NCBI GenBank assembly: GCA_003142255.1
Contig: PLLO01000018.1
Coordinates: forward strand, 62,001-126,000
DNA from: Bacteroidales bacterium
Lineage (GTDB): Bacteria; Bacteroidota; Bacteroidia; Bacteroidales; VadinHA17
Direction of reading: 5' to 3'
DNA length: 64,000 nt
Shown here: in pieces, positions 23,802-33,238 of the stretch
How positions within the stretch are numbered: the first letter of the stretch is position 1
Layout of the letters: each line of letters opens with the position of its first letter
Made by a program: the position numbers and the translations under genes
The notes under the pieces: generated by a model
Told to the model about the DNA's origin: nothing
The model's database searches: none
What the model saw: only the letters and a program-made list of their open reading frames with translations

Positions 23802-25070
23802 ATGAACATCCTTATACTTGGTTCCGGAGGCAGGGAACATGCGCTCACATGGAAATTATCACAAAGCAAAAAGGTAAGCCGGATTTTTATTGGTCCGGGA
23901 AATGCCGGAACTGCTGAGCTCGGAACCAATCTACCCATCAACCCTGAGGATTTTGAGTCAGTCGGCAGGGCTGTCAGGGATAATGATATTAAGATTGTTA
24001 TTGTTGGGCCTGAAGCTCCGCTTGTTTCAGGGATACATGATTATTTCCTTGCCGATGGATTCCTTAAAAGCATACCTGTAATAGGACCATCGAAATCAGC
24101 TGCAAGGCTCGAGGGGAGCAAGGATTTTGCAAAGGATTTTCTTACCAGGCATGGAATACCAACTGCTGCATATAAAACTTTTGATAAGTCAAATGCTTCG
24201 CTTGCACCGGCGTTTCTGAGAAGCCTTGAACCTCCTTATGTAATAAAGGCTGACGGACTTGCTGCCGGGAAAGGCGTACTGATTATCAAAGATATTGCTG
24301 AGGCAGAAAGGGAGGTCAATGATATTCTTGGAGGAAAATTCGGTACCGCCGGACAAAAAGTGGTCATTGAACAGTTTCTCAGTGGCATAGAACTTTCAGT
24401 TTTTGTAATAACAGATGGTCATTCCTATATTCTGCTTCCCGAGGCGAAGGATTACAAAAGGGTCGGAGCTGGAGACACGGGGCTGAATACAGGCGGAATG
24501 GGAGCGGTTTCACCTGTGTCGTTTGCAGGGAAGGAATTTATGGCCAGGGTGAAGGAACGGATCATTGATCCCACCATGAAAGGACTGGCAGAAGATGGTA
24601 TAGTATACAAGGGATTTATTTTCTTCGGCCTTATAAATGTAGGCGGTGATCCTTTTGTTATTGAATATAACGCAAGGCTGGGCGATCCTGAATCAGAGGT
24701 GGTAATTCCAAGGATCAGGTCAGACCTGTTTGAACTGATTGAAGGTGTTGCTGAAGGCAACCTTTCGGAGAGGGAAATTGTGACAGATCCCGGCTTTTTC
24801 ACAACGGTGATGCTGGTCTCGGGAGGATACCCCGGAAGTTATGAAAAAGGAATTGAGATATCCGGCCTTGGGAAGACCAGTGATTGTGTGGTTTTTCATG
24901 CCGGTACAAAGATCTCGGGAAACAAAGTGGTCACATCCGGTGGCCGGGTGCTGGCAGTCAGCTCCCCGGGGGGAACAATGAAGGAGGCTTTAGAGGGCTC
25001 TTACCGGAATGCCAGGCTCCTTTCGTTCGATAAAATGTATTTCAGGCCGGATATAGGATTTGACTTATAG
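23802..25070 (+). CDS. purD: Phosphoribosylamine-glycine ligase
   Basis: GARS joins glycine to phosphoribosylamine with ATP in purine synthesis. The 422-residue ATP-grasp enzyme shows MNILILGSGGREHALTWKLS, FIGPGNAGT, IVGPEAPLVSGI, the lid motif YVIKADGLAAGKGVLI, GAGDTGLNTGGMGAVSP and IEYNARLGDPESEVV. Length and order are standard. It is followed five bases later by a membrane-protein gene on the same strand. Confidence 0.97.
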   Translation: MNILILGSGGREHALTWKLSQSKKVSRIFIGPGNAGTAELGTNLPINPEDFESVGRAVRDNDIKIVIVGPEAPLVSGIHDYFLADGFLKSIPVIGPSKSAARLEGSKDFAKDFLTRHGIPTAAYKTFDKSNASLAPAFLRSLEPPYVIKADGLAAGKGVLIIKDIAEAEREVNDILGGKFGTAGQKVVIEQFLSGIELSVFVITDGHSYILLPEAKDYKRVGAGDTGLNTGGMGAVSPVSFAGKEFMARVKERIIDPTMKGLAEDGIVYKGFIFFGLINVGGDPFVIEYNARLGDPESEVVIPRIRSDLFELIEGVAEGNLSEREIVTDPGFFTTVMLVSGGYPGSYEKGIEISGLGKTSDCVVFHAGTKISGNKVVTSGGRVLAVSSPGGTMKEALEGSYRNARLLSFDKMYFRPDIGFDL

Positions 25071-25075
25071 AATCG

Positions 25076-26071
25076 ATGTTATTAAAGCTTCTCAGGGGAA
25101 CAGGCCCTGGTGTACTTTTCCTGTTAATAGTAACGACTTGTGTATTCTGGGCTGGGGCATTTCTGCATCCGCAATTGCCTGGTATCTTTATTTATGAGAC
25201 CCGGCCCATGCCGCTTTACGGGTTATTGAAAATGGCAATCGGATCCAATCCGCTGACCGGGGAGATTTTTACCCTCGCGCTATTTTGCTTTATGCTGTTT
25301 TATCTGGTAAGCTTCAACACCTCCATTTTCTTCATTAATGAAAGGACTTTTCTTCCTGCCTATTTCTATATCCTGTTCATTGCTATCTTTCCCCAGTGCC
25401 AGGTACTGAATCCCGTTCTTCCGGCCTCTGTTTTCCTTATGATGGCAATGAAAAGGATAATGGACTCGTACAGGAAACCGGGGACCGCATATAATTTTTT
25501 TGACGCCGGAATCTATATCAGCATCGGAACGCTTTTTTATGCTGACCTGGCCTGGTTTGGAGTTCTGCTTATAGCAGGAATTATTCTATTAAGGTCAGGC
25601 AATTTCATAGAGATATTAATCTCATTGTTTGGACTGGCAGCTCCTTTTATAATTACAGCTGGTCTTTATTATGTATTGGGGAAGGACATCGGGATACTGC
25701 TGGAAGATATCAGGGACAATCTTCTTGAGAAGGCAGCCGGGTACCAGTTCACACGGCTTGCGATAATTCTACTTATCTACACAGGATTGATTGTAATAGT
25801 AAGTACGGGTTTCCTGGTTATGAGGATGAATTCAAAGAAGATAAAATCAAGGAAGACATTTTCTCTCCTACTGTGGTCTCTTGTAATTTCTGTTGCTTTG
25901 TTCTTATTCGTGCCTTCAGTGTCAGTTGAAATAGTATGGATAGCAGGTATTCCTGCCTGTTATTTGCTGGCACACTATTTTATTTTTGAAAGGAAGAAGG
26001 TATTTGCAGAGATTGTTTTTACCCTGTTTTTTCTGCTGGTGCTTCTTATCCAGACTTTAAAAATATTCTGA
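25076..26071 (+). CDS. Multi-pass membrane protein (DUF6427-like)
   Basis: The 331-residue hydrophobic protein has about eight to ten predicted membrane segments and no soluble domain, e.g. VLFLLIVTTCVFWAGAFL near the start and EIVFTLFFLLVLLIQTLKIF at the end. It fits the DUF6427 family, which I recall beside purD in other Bacteroidota, but that name is from memory and moderate confidence. It starts 5 bases after purD, so the two are probably co-transcribed. Function unknown. Confidence 0.75.
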   Translation: MLLKLLRGTGPGVLFLLIVTTCVFWAGAFLHPQLPGIFIYETRPMPLYGLLKMAIGSNPLTGEIFTLALFCFMLFYLVSFNTSIFFINERTFLPAYFYILFIAIFPQCQVLNPVLPASVFLMMAMKRIMDSYRKPGTAYNFFDAGIYISIGTLFYADLAWFGVLLIAGIILLRSGNFIEILISLFGLAAPFIITAGLYYVLGKDIGILLEDIRDNLLEKAAGYQFTRLAIILLIYTGLIVIVSTGFLVMRMNSKKIKSRKTFSLLLWSLVISVALFLFVPSVSVEIVWIAGIPACYLLAHYFIFERKKVFAEIVFTLFFLLVLLIQTLKIF

Positions 26072-26074
26072 GGG

Positions 26075-26509
26075 TTACCTCACCATTGAGACGACTCCGA
26101 CAGCAGATCCCTTCTGGCCATCAAGGAAATCATAGTTCAGCGTATAAATTCCGCTTTTATTGCAAATAAACTCGATATACGAATAAATTTTCCCCGACTT
26201 CTGGTCGAAGGAACTGAGCACTATTTTATTTGCATCATCCCTTACAGAGAGGACCAGCTTGCCTTTTGAATCATCAGCATTGCATTGGGTGAATTTATAC
26301 TTGGTATTTTTCCAGAGCGATATTTGTGCTTTATACCTGAAATCGCCTGAAGCAGGCGCTTTTCCAAGCTGGATCCTGAAGTCTTTCAGATATTTAGAAT
26401 TCGGGCCTGCGTTCATTACGCAGCTGCTGACAAGAGGATCGGAGGTCTGACCGAGAATCATAATTCCTCCTGAAAGCAATAAAAGGATTGTGAAAAAATA
26501 TTTTTTCAT
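26075..26509 (-). CDS. Small exported protein, third gene behind the TerB-ABC transporter
   Basis: The 144-residue protein starts with a signal peptide (MKKYFFTILLLLSGGIMILG, cleavage after about GQ). The mature part contains three cysteines (SSCVMNAG, FTQCNADD, EFICNKSG) and a beta-rich segment (GIYTLNYDFLDG), compatible with a small periplasmic beta-sandwich. I do not recognise the family. It lies 5 bases downstream of the lipoprotein gene at 26515, so it belongs to the ABC transporter unit. Confidence 0.75.
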   Translation of the reverse strand: MKKYFFTILLLLSGGIMILGQTSDPLVSSCVMNAGPNSKYLKDFRIQLGKAPASGDFRYKAQISLWKNTKYKFTQCNADDSKGKLVLSVRDDANKIVLSSFDQKSGKIYSYIEFICNKSGIYTLNYDFLDGQKGSAVGVVSMVR

Positions 26510-26514
26510 ACTAA

Positions 26515-27426
26515 TTATTTTATAATTAGTTTATTACGGATGTTCTTGGTAACGTCTATGATGGCGGACAGCTGTTCGTTAGTCATATCAACCTTGCTAG
26601 TCTCTGTCTGTGTAACAACGAGTCCTCCATCCTTTTCGACACTTACAGGTTCTCCGATAGTATAAGTGATTTTTACGTCCCTGTATGTATCTTTAATATT
26701 CTGGAGGTTCCTGCAAAGGTTGTCGAATTCGGAATCCTTTCCGCAGTAAGGGCTTGCAAGCATGATAAGGTCATTAAGTATAATTTTTTGTTCGCCGATT
26801 CTGTCTCTCAGCATGGGGTCGGGATAGTCTTTAATTACCTGGGTGGCGAGATACTGGCCTTCCAGCCATACTCCGATTATCATCAGTGCTGAAAGCTGTC
26901 CCCTGTCATTATCGCGTAAGTACTTGTCAATTTTGCTATATGAATCAATCGACAGGAACAGCAATGAGTCAAGGTTTGACTTGTTCAGCGACAGTCGTTT
27001 TATCGTTTCAAAGTCAAAATACTGCCCCACCCTGATACCTTCTGCAAGTTTCTTTATCGAAGAAAGCATATCGAGCGATGACCCTGTTTTCTCGTACATG
27101 TTCAGGTAACCGAGGTCTGCGCCAAGTATTCCAAGCGATAATGCTTTGTCGAATGCCGTGGCCTGCTGATTCGGGTTGATTGTTGAGGCCAGGTAATCGG
27201 GGGAAAAGGGCACAGCCATCACCTGGAGCAGATTAGCTATCTCTACAGGCGATGAGATGTTCTTTGAAATCTCCGCGATAGCCTCCGTGCTGAGCTTTTC
27301 GGCTTCTCTCACCGGAACGGAATCAGCTACCGGAAAGACAAATTCAGAATTCTTTTTTGTTGAATTCCTGCACGAAAAACAGACGAATACAGTAATCAGC
27401 AATATTAAGAGAGTCTTTCCTTTCAT
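26515..27426 (-). CDS. Lipoprotein in the TerB-ABC transporter operon
   Basis: The 303-residue protein starts MKGKTLLILLITVFVCFSCR, a lipoprotein signal with Cys19; an in-frame ATG at 27441 would add five residues. The mature protein is alpha-helical in appearance, without a domain I can name (IKKLAEGIRVGQYFDFETIK, YSKIDKYLRDNDRGQLSALM). Located between the transporter (26 to 40 bases upstream, depending on start) and a second exported protein, it may be a substrate or accessory factor. Function unknown. Confidence 0.78.
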   Translation of the reverse strand: MKGKTLLILLITVFVCFSCRNSTKKNSEFVFPVADSVPVREAEKLSTEAIAEISKNISSPVEIANLLQVMAVPFSPDYLASTINPNQQATAFDKALSLGILGADLGYLNMYEKTGSSLDMLSSIKKLAEGIRVGQYFDFETIKRLSLNKSNLDSLLFLSIDSYSKIDKYLRDNDRGQLSALMIIGVWLEGQYLATQVIKDYPDPMLRDRIGEQKIILNDLIMLASPYCGKDSEFDNLCRNLQNIKDTYRDVKITYTIGEPVSVEKDGGLVVTQTETSKVDMTNEQLSAIIDVTKNIRNKLIIK

Positions 27427-27467
27427 CAGGATGTGATTCATTAATTAATACAAAAATATAAAAAAAA

Positions 27468-30400
27468 TCAGATTATCATGGTCTTAAATAATCGTTTACG
27501 AAACCTGAATTTTTCAATGAACTGTACAACCCTGGCCAGAAGCTCGTAATAGAGAGCCAGGTAAAGAAATATTGTGCTGAACAATACAAGCGCAATGTTA
27601 AATAAGAAAGTATCCGTTTTGATTCCAAAGAAATATTTTGAGGGCGCATAAAAATGTGTCCTGAATCCAAAGATCCCACTTTTCGCCGGATCAAGATAAA
27701 TGGGATCGGTATTCTGAACCAGTGTATTCTTGTAAAGAAGTATTTTCTTCCTTTCATAATATTTTGTGACTATCTCCTCCAGTTTAAAGTTATAATAATC
27801 GTTTCGGAGCTGATTCAGGATTTTCTCATTTACATTATAAAACCTATCACGCCTGTCACTGGCGGAATTTGATAATTTACTGAACATCTCATCCATCTTG
27901 TTAAGGTATGCCGATACTGAATCAGCGATACCGGGATTGAATTCATATGGAGTGAGATACTGTGAATATTTGAAAGGATAAATACCATAGACCCTCGAGA
28001 ATGCCGCCAGTTCATTGGTAAGCAGCTCAAGCTTGCTGAATGTCCGGTTTCGCTTGTTTATCAGCAGTTCTTCCTGATTGCCGATATTCTTCGGATTGTT
28101 CCTGTATTCAAAAAGACTTGTTTCAAGGGCCTTCCGTAGTTCAGGGATCCTGTACACCTTGTTGAAATCGGCTTCGCTGATCTTCTTCTGAAGGATAAAG
28201 TACGTTTCGTTATTTTCATCATAGACAACCTTGCTGTACTTATTATCCTTAAACTGAGAAACCATTAGTGCCTCATAAGTCCACCTGGTAGGCATCATCT
28301 CGGCTATTAACGGCACCTTGTCGACATTGCCGATCTTCCTGTTAAGCTTATCAAAAGGGAACATGGCGCCGCTCAGAACCATCATCGGAATAATAAGAAG
28401 AGGGATAACAATATAAATGGTAATGGCAGAATTGAACGATGCCGAAATATTCAGGCCGAGCATATTTGCACAAAATGATGTTGCGAAAAGAGCTATCCAA
28501 TAATGCAAAAACATTCCTTTTATTCCCAGAATAGGATTGGCAATGGCAAGGAATAAAACCGACTGAAGGGATGAAATAAGGATCAGGATGGCAATTTTTG
28601 AAGCCAGGTAACTTGTTCTGCTTAAATTGAGGAAGTGTTCCCTCTTCAGGATCTTTCTGTCACGGAAAATTTCTTCTGCACTTATCGTAAGGCCCATGAA
28701 CAGCGCAACAATAAGGCTCATGAAAATGTAGATGGGGATATTCTCATTTTCAGAAAAAATGTAAACAGTTGAATCCGGGTCAGGGATATATCTGATAATA
28801 AAAGAGAGGATAAAGCCAAGCACGGGAGCTTCAAGAAGGGTGATGCCAATATACTGCCTGTTAGCCAGCTTGCTCCTGATATCCCTTGTGAGGTATATCA
28901 CAAATTGTTTCCACAGGCCGGGCCTCTGAAGATTTTTATGCGGGGGCTCCTTTACTTCAGAGAGGTTTACGAAAGGATGCTTTTCCCTGAAAGTTTTTGC
29001 CCATTCATCGGGTTTGACCTTTCTCTTGTCGGTGTATTTTCCGAATTCATCTACAACATGAGTCTCAATAATATTGAAGATAGTTTCGGTATTTACGTTT
29101 CCGCATGAGGGACACTCGCCCTGGTTTGAGTTTATCTGGGCATCAAGTGTTTTGAAATAAATCACAGCATCGACCGGGTTCCCGTAATAGGCCATGCAGC
29201 CACCCTGGTCGAGTATGATTATCTTGTCAAACATCTTAAAAACCTCTGAAGATGGCTGGTGAATTACAGTAAAGATAAGCTTGCCCTTAAGGGTAAGATC
29301 CCTCAGGAGATCCATAAGTGTCTCTGAATCCCTCGATGAGAGACCTGAAGTTGGTTCGTCAAGAAAGAGGACTGAAGGTTCCCTTATCAGTTCAAGCGCG
29401 ATGTTAAGTCTTTTTCTCTGGCCGCCGCTTATAACCCTGTTGAGCGGAGAGCCCACCTTGAGATCCCTTTTCTCAACCAGACCAAGGCTTGAAAGCGTCT
29501 GGTCGACAAGGGATGTTACTTCTTCCTTGTTTTTTTCTTTGAAACACTGACGGGCAGCAAAATAGAGGTTTTCAAATACAGTGAGGTCTTCAATAAGCAG
29601 ATCGTCCTGCGGCACATATCCAAGTACTCCCTCAAGCGCACTGCTGTCTTCAGTAACATCGAGTCCGTTGATCTTTATGGTTCCGCTTGTGGGCTTCTCT
29701 ATTCCGCTGAGGATATTCATAAGTGTCGTTTTCCCCGATCCGCTTGCGCCGAGAATGCCTACGAGGCTCCCCTCGTCAATTGAGAAGCTGATATTGTCTA
29801 TGGCAGTGATCTTGTCGGCAAACTTGTAAGTAAGATTTTCAACATTGAATGAGAGTTTATGGATAATTATGTCGGAGAGAAAGCTTGAACTTATGTCGCT
29901 GTAATAAATAGAATGTCCCTGGGCTGATTTCAGTGATGCTCCCTTTGCAAAGGAGTACACATGCCCGGAGGATATTGGCAGGCTGTTAAGATAAAGCTGC
30001 TCCCTTGAAATATATTTCAGAAAATACAGATCGACACTGGCTATTCTTAAAAAATAGATAACGGTATCCTGGTACCCGGTCATGAGCTTGTGGCAGAGAT
30101 CACACGTTTCATCGGATGGATTCAGAACCAGGATCGAAGGATTTTCGAGTGCCTCAGGGTCATCATTCTTCACAAACTGCTCGGTAGCTTCAAATTCATC
30201 AGGAGATATTTTAAATACTTCAGCGACCGTATTGATGATATTCATCCTCTGGGGAGTGAACCGGCGGTCGGCATTAATAAGTTCGTAAAGCCTCATCAAA
30301 ACGACAACCTTCTGCTCCTGGTTAAGAGTGCGGTTGATCTTTTTACATATTCCCAGGATTTTGACAGAGTCTCTTACCGAAGGTGGCAGAGGTTCGTTCC

Positions 30401-30590
30401 GGGCTGATTTTTCAATTACCGGACCAGCATGTTCGTCAAACAGCGCCAGATATTCCCTTACTGTTTCACTGGTAAGCTGCTTGACAAGAAACCCTGACAC
30501 ATACTCACGCTCACCCATTATCATACCGCCGTCCTGCTTGACAATAAGCGCAAATAATTCCATCAGGGCTTTTAATATCTCTTCACTCAT
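27468..30590 (-). CDS. ABCG-type transporter with N-terminal TerB domain and Cys pairs
   Basis: The 1040-residue fusion has a TerB-like helical domain (about 1-145; LFALIVKQDGGMIMGEREYV is typical). It is followed by a CDLCH motif (Cys163, Cys166), then an ABC ATPase (about 245-475) with Walker A GASGSGKTT (281-289), signature SGGQRKR and Walker B VLFLDEPTSGL, a second cysteine pair CPSCG (493-496), and an ABC2-type membrane domain (about 580-800) followed by a large extracytoplasmic insertion and a last helix. The ABCG half-transporter order (ATPase before membrane) fits export of lipid or hydrophobic cargo. The two lipoprotein/exported genes downstream form an operon with it. The Cys pairs could bind metal. 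Confidence 0.85.
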   Translation of the reverse strand: MSEEILKALMELFALIVKQDGGMIMGEREYVSGFLVKQLTSETVREYLALFDEHAGPVIEKSARNEPLPPSVRDSVKILGICKKINRTLNQEQKVVVLMRLYELINADRRFTPQRMNIINTVAEVFKISPDEFEATEQFVKNDDPEALENPSILVLNPSDETCDLCHKLMTGYQDTVIYFLRIASVDLYFLKYISREQLYLNSLPISSGHVYSFAKGASLKSAQGHSIYYSDISSSFLSDIIIHKLSFNVENLTYKFADKITAIDNISFSIDEGSLVGILGASGSGKTTLMNILSGIEKPTSGTIKINGLDVTEDSSALEGVLGYVPQDDLLIEDLTVFENLYFAARQCFKEKNKEEVTSLVDQTLSSLGLVEKRDLKVGSPLNRVISGGQRKRLNIALELIREPSVLFLDEPTSGLSSRDSETLMDLLRDLTLKGKLIFTVIHQPSSEVFKMFDKIIILDQGGCMAYYGNPVDAVIYFKTLDAQINSNQGECPSCGNVNTETIFNIIETHVVDEFGKYTDKRKVKPDEWAKTFREKHPFVNLSEVKEPPHKNLQRPGLWKQFVIYLTRDIRSKLANRQYIGITLLEAPVLGFILSFIIRYIPDPDSTVYIFSENENIPIYIFMSLIVALFMGLTISAEEIFRDRKILKREHFLNLSRTSYLASKIAILILISSLQSVLFLAIANPILGIKGMFLHYWIALFATSFCANMLGLNISASFNSAITIYIVIPLLIIPMMVLSGAMFPFDKLNRKIGNVDKVPLIAEMMPTRWTYEALMVSQFKDNKYSKVVYDENNETYFILQKKISEADFNKVYRIPELRKALETSLFEYRNNPKNIGNQEELLINKRNRTFSKLELLTNELAAFSRVYGIYPFKYSQYLTPYEFNPGIADSVSAYLNKMDEMFSKLSNSASDRRDRFYNVNEKILNQLRNDYYNFKLEEIVTKYYERKKILLYKNTLVQNTDPIYLDPAKSGIFGFRTHFYAPSKYFFGIKTDTFLFNIALVLFSTIFLYLALYYELLARVVQFIEKFRFRKRLFKTMII

Positions 30591-30737
30591 AAACGGGTTG
30601 TGATATGCTCTGTTTCAGAAAGAACTAAATTACAAAAAAATCTCTCTTCTATTTAATTATTTACAAATTTTAAAAAGAAAGGCTGATGTCCGGTATTCAA
30701 TACTTTTAATATATTTATTGTACTAAATACACTTATT

Positions 30738-33179
30738 ATGAAACATCCGGGAGAATCTCTGAAAATAGCGCTTTTATCAGCCTTAATATTAATTTGTTGT
30801 CAATCTGTATCCCAAAGACATGGAAGAATCACGGATAATTTTAACTATGGCTGGAAATTCCATAAGGGAGATATCCCCGGAGGAGAAGCATTAAACCCGG
30901 ATGAAAAGGAGTGGAGGGACGTTGACCTTCCTCACGACTGGAGCATTGAAGGTCCATTCAGCAAGGATAATTTCAGCTGTACCGCATATCTTCCGGGAGG
31001 CATCGGATGGTACAGGAAAACATTTAATATTCCGGAAAGCCTGAAGGAGAAAAAGATATTTATCTGTTTTGACGGGGTTTATGATAACAGCGAAGTATGG
31101 ATCAATGGTCAATATCTCGGGAAAAGACCCAACGGGTATATTTCATTTCAATATGATTTGACGCCATATTTAAAGCCCGGTAAGGAAAACCTTATAGCAG
31201 TCAGGGTTGATCATTCAATGGCCGCCGATTCCCGCTGGTATACAGGGTCGGGTATTTACAGAAATGTAAAGCTTGTTATGACTGATCCCGTTCATATAAA
31301 GCAATGGGGTGTGAGCTGTACCACTCCTCTGGTATCAGATCAAAAGGCTACATTGGCAGTAAGCGTAAACCTGATTAATGAGACAAAAAAAGCTGTAAAC
31401 GGAGAATTATTGAATTACCTTCTTTCCGGGAAGGATACTGTAGGTATGGGTGTTCAGAAAATCACTCTTGACGGATCGTCTGACAAAAGCGCTTCTCTGG
31501 AGATAAGAATCAATAATCCCAGGCTCTGGAGCGTCGATAATCCCAACCTTTACTCACTTGTTACAATTATTAAAAGCGGGGAAATGACAGATATGGTAAC
31601 TACTTCTGTGGGTTTCCGCACCATTAAATTTGATCCTGAAAAGGGATTTTTTCTCAACGGAAGGAGCATGAAGCTTAAAGGCATCTGCATGCACCATGAT
31701 GCAGGCGCACTGGGATCTGCAGTTCCAAGGGATGAAATTTCCAGAAGGCTCGACATACTTAAGGAGATGGGCTGTAATGCCATTCGCACAAGCCATAATC
31801 CTTTTTCTCCTGATTTTCTGGAACTGTGCGATATGAAGGGAATTCTGGTAATAGGCGAAGCCTTTGATGAATGGGAGCTCCCCAAGAAAAAATGGCTGGC
31901 TGGGTGGAATGTCGGAACTCCCGGGAAAGAGGGATATTCAGTGAATTTCAGCGAATGGGCAAAGCAGGATCTCACAGATTTTATAATGAGGGACAGGAAT
32001 CATCCGTCCATCATAATGTGGAGCATCGGGAATGAAATTGATTATCCCAATGATCCATATACCCATCAGATACTCAATACTGAAGCAAATCCGCAAACAT
32101 GGGCTAAATACAACGAATCACTGCCCAATGCCGACAGGCTTGGTGTAATTGCCAGAGAACTGGTATCTCTGATAAAAACAATTGATAAGACAAGACCGGT
32201 AACGGCAGGCCTTGCTTCTGCCCTTATGTCGAACGAGACAGGCTATGCCGATGCTCTGGACGTCGCAGGATATAATTACCAGGAATTCAGGTATGCGCCT
32301 GACCATAAGAAATATCCCACCAGGCTTCTTTACGGTAGCGAGAATGGCATGACGCTCGAAATGTGGAACTATGTGGCCGATAATGATTATGTAATGGGAC
32401 AGTTCCTCTGGACAGGCTTTGAATATCTTGGCGAGGCAGGACAATTCCCGATGAGGTCAAATACCGCCGGTATTATCGACCTTGCAGGAAACAAAAAGCC
32501 TGAATTCTATTTCAGGCAGAGTCTCTGGAGCGACAAGCCCATGGTATTTATCGGCACAACGGACAGGCTGACGGAAAGAGGACCGGTAAGCCTGTGGGCT
32601 CATAAAAGGGTAGACCCGGTCTGGAACTGGGCTGATGGGAAGGTAATAAGCGTCAATGCTTTTACGAATTGCGAAGAGGTGGAATTGTTTATCAATTCCA
32701 GATCGCTGGGTACAAAGAAAATGTCAGAATCAAAGAACAGGACAATAACCTGGGAAGTCCCTTTCGAAAAGGGTACATTATCGGCAGTAGCAAAAAACAA
32801 AGGATCGGTAGTTGCGTCAGCTGAGCTTAAAACTACCGGCACTGTTTCGGCAATTATAGCGTCGTGTGATAAAAAAGCGATCAAAGCCGACAGACAGTCC
32901 ATTGCCCATGTTTATTTAAACCTCTGCGATGATGCAGGGAATACTGTTTATACAGCCGAGAATGAAGTAACATGCGAAGTTACGGGACCGGCCAGGCTTC
33001 TCGGATTGGAAGACTCAAACCCAGCGAATGTTGAGGATTATAAAGACAATAAACAGCACGCTTATCATGGTAAATTGCTGATCTATATTCAGGCACTTGA
33101 TAAAACAGGATCAGCCACAATTAAATTATCATCACCGGGTTTAAAAAATGTCATTATTGATTTGAATATCCAGGATTAA
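30738..33179 (+). CDS. Glycoside hydrolase family 2 (beta-galactosidase-like) with DUF4982
   Basis: The 813-residue exported enzyme has a signal peptide (LKIALLSALILICCQSVSQ), a sugar-binding jelly roll (WRDVDLPHDWSIEGPF, GGIGWYRKTF), an immunoglobulin-like domain, and the TIM barrel with the acid/base Glu433 in WSIGNEIDYP and the nucleophile Glu535 in YGSENG. A DUF4982 domain follows (about 620-700) with VELFINSRSLG, and a final beta domain. The GH2 family hydrolyses beta-galactosides and related glycosides in the periplasm. It is not next to SusC/D genes, so it appears to be a lone glycosidase. An ABC transporter unit diverges upstream. Confidence 0.93.
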   Translation: MKHPGESLKIALLSALILICCQSVSQRHGRITDNFNYGWKFHKGDIPGGEALNPDEKEWRDVDLPHDWSIEGPFSKDNFSCTAYLPGGIGWYRKTFNIPESLKEKKIFICFDGVYDNSEVWINGQYLGKRPNGYISFQYDLTPYLKPGKENLIAVRVDHSMAADSRWYTGSGIYRNVKLVMTDPVHIKQWGVSCTTPLVSDQKATLAVSVNLINETKKAVNGELLNYLLSGKDTVGMGVQKITLDGSSDKSASLEIRINNPRLWSVDNPNLYSLVTIIKSGEMTDMVTTSVGFRTIKFDPEKGFFLNGRSMKLKGICMHHDAGALGSAVPRDEISRRLDILKEMGCNAIRTSHNPFSPDFLELCDMKGILVIGEAFDEWELPKKKWLAGWNVGTPGKEGYSVNFSEWAKQDLTDFIMRDRNHPSIIMWSIGNEIDYPNDPYTHQILNTEANPQTWAKYNESLPNADRLGVIARELVSLIKTIDKTRPVTAGLASALMSNETGYADALDVAGYNYQEFRYAPDHKKYPTRLLYGSENGMTLEMWNYVADNDYVMGQFLWTGFEYLGEAGQFPMRSNTAGIIDLAGNKKPEFYFRQSLWSDKPMVFIGTTDRLTERGPVSLWAHKRVDPVWNWADGKVISVNAFTNCEEVELFINSRSLGTKKMSESKNRTITWEVPFEKGTLSAVAKNKGSVVASAELKTTGTVSAIIASCDKKAIKADRQSIAHVYLNLCDDAGNTVYTAENEVTCEVTGPARLLGLEDSNPANVEDYKDNKQHAYHGKLLIYIQALDKTGSATIKLSSPGLKNVIIDLNIQD

Positions 33180-33238
33180 AATTTCCCCTTTTTCTAATTT
33201 TTTCGTAATTTGTCCCTGTCTCGTTGATTTTAATCCTG

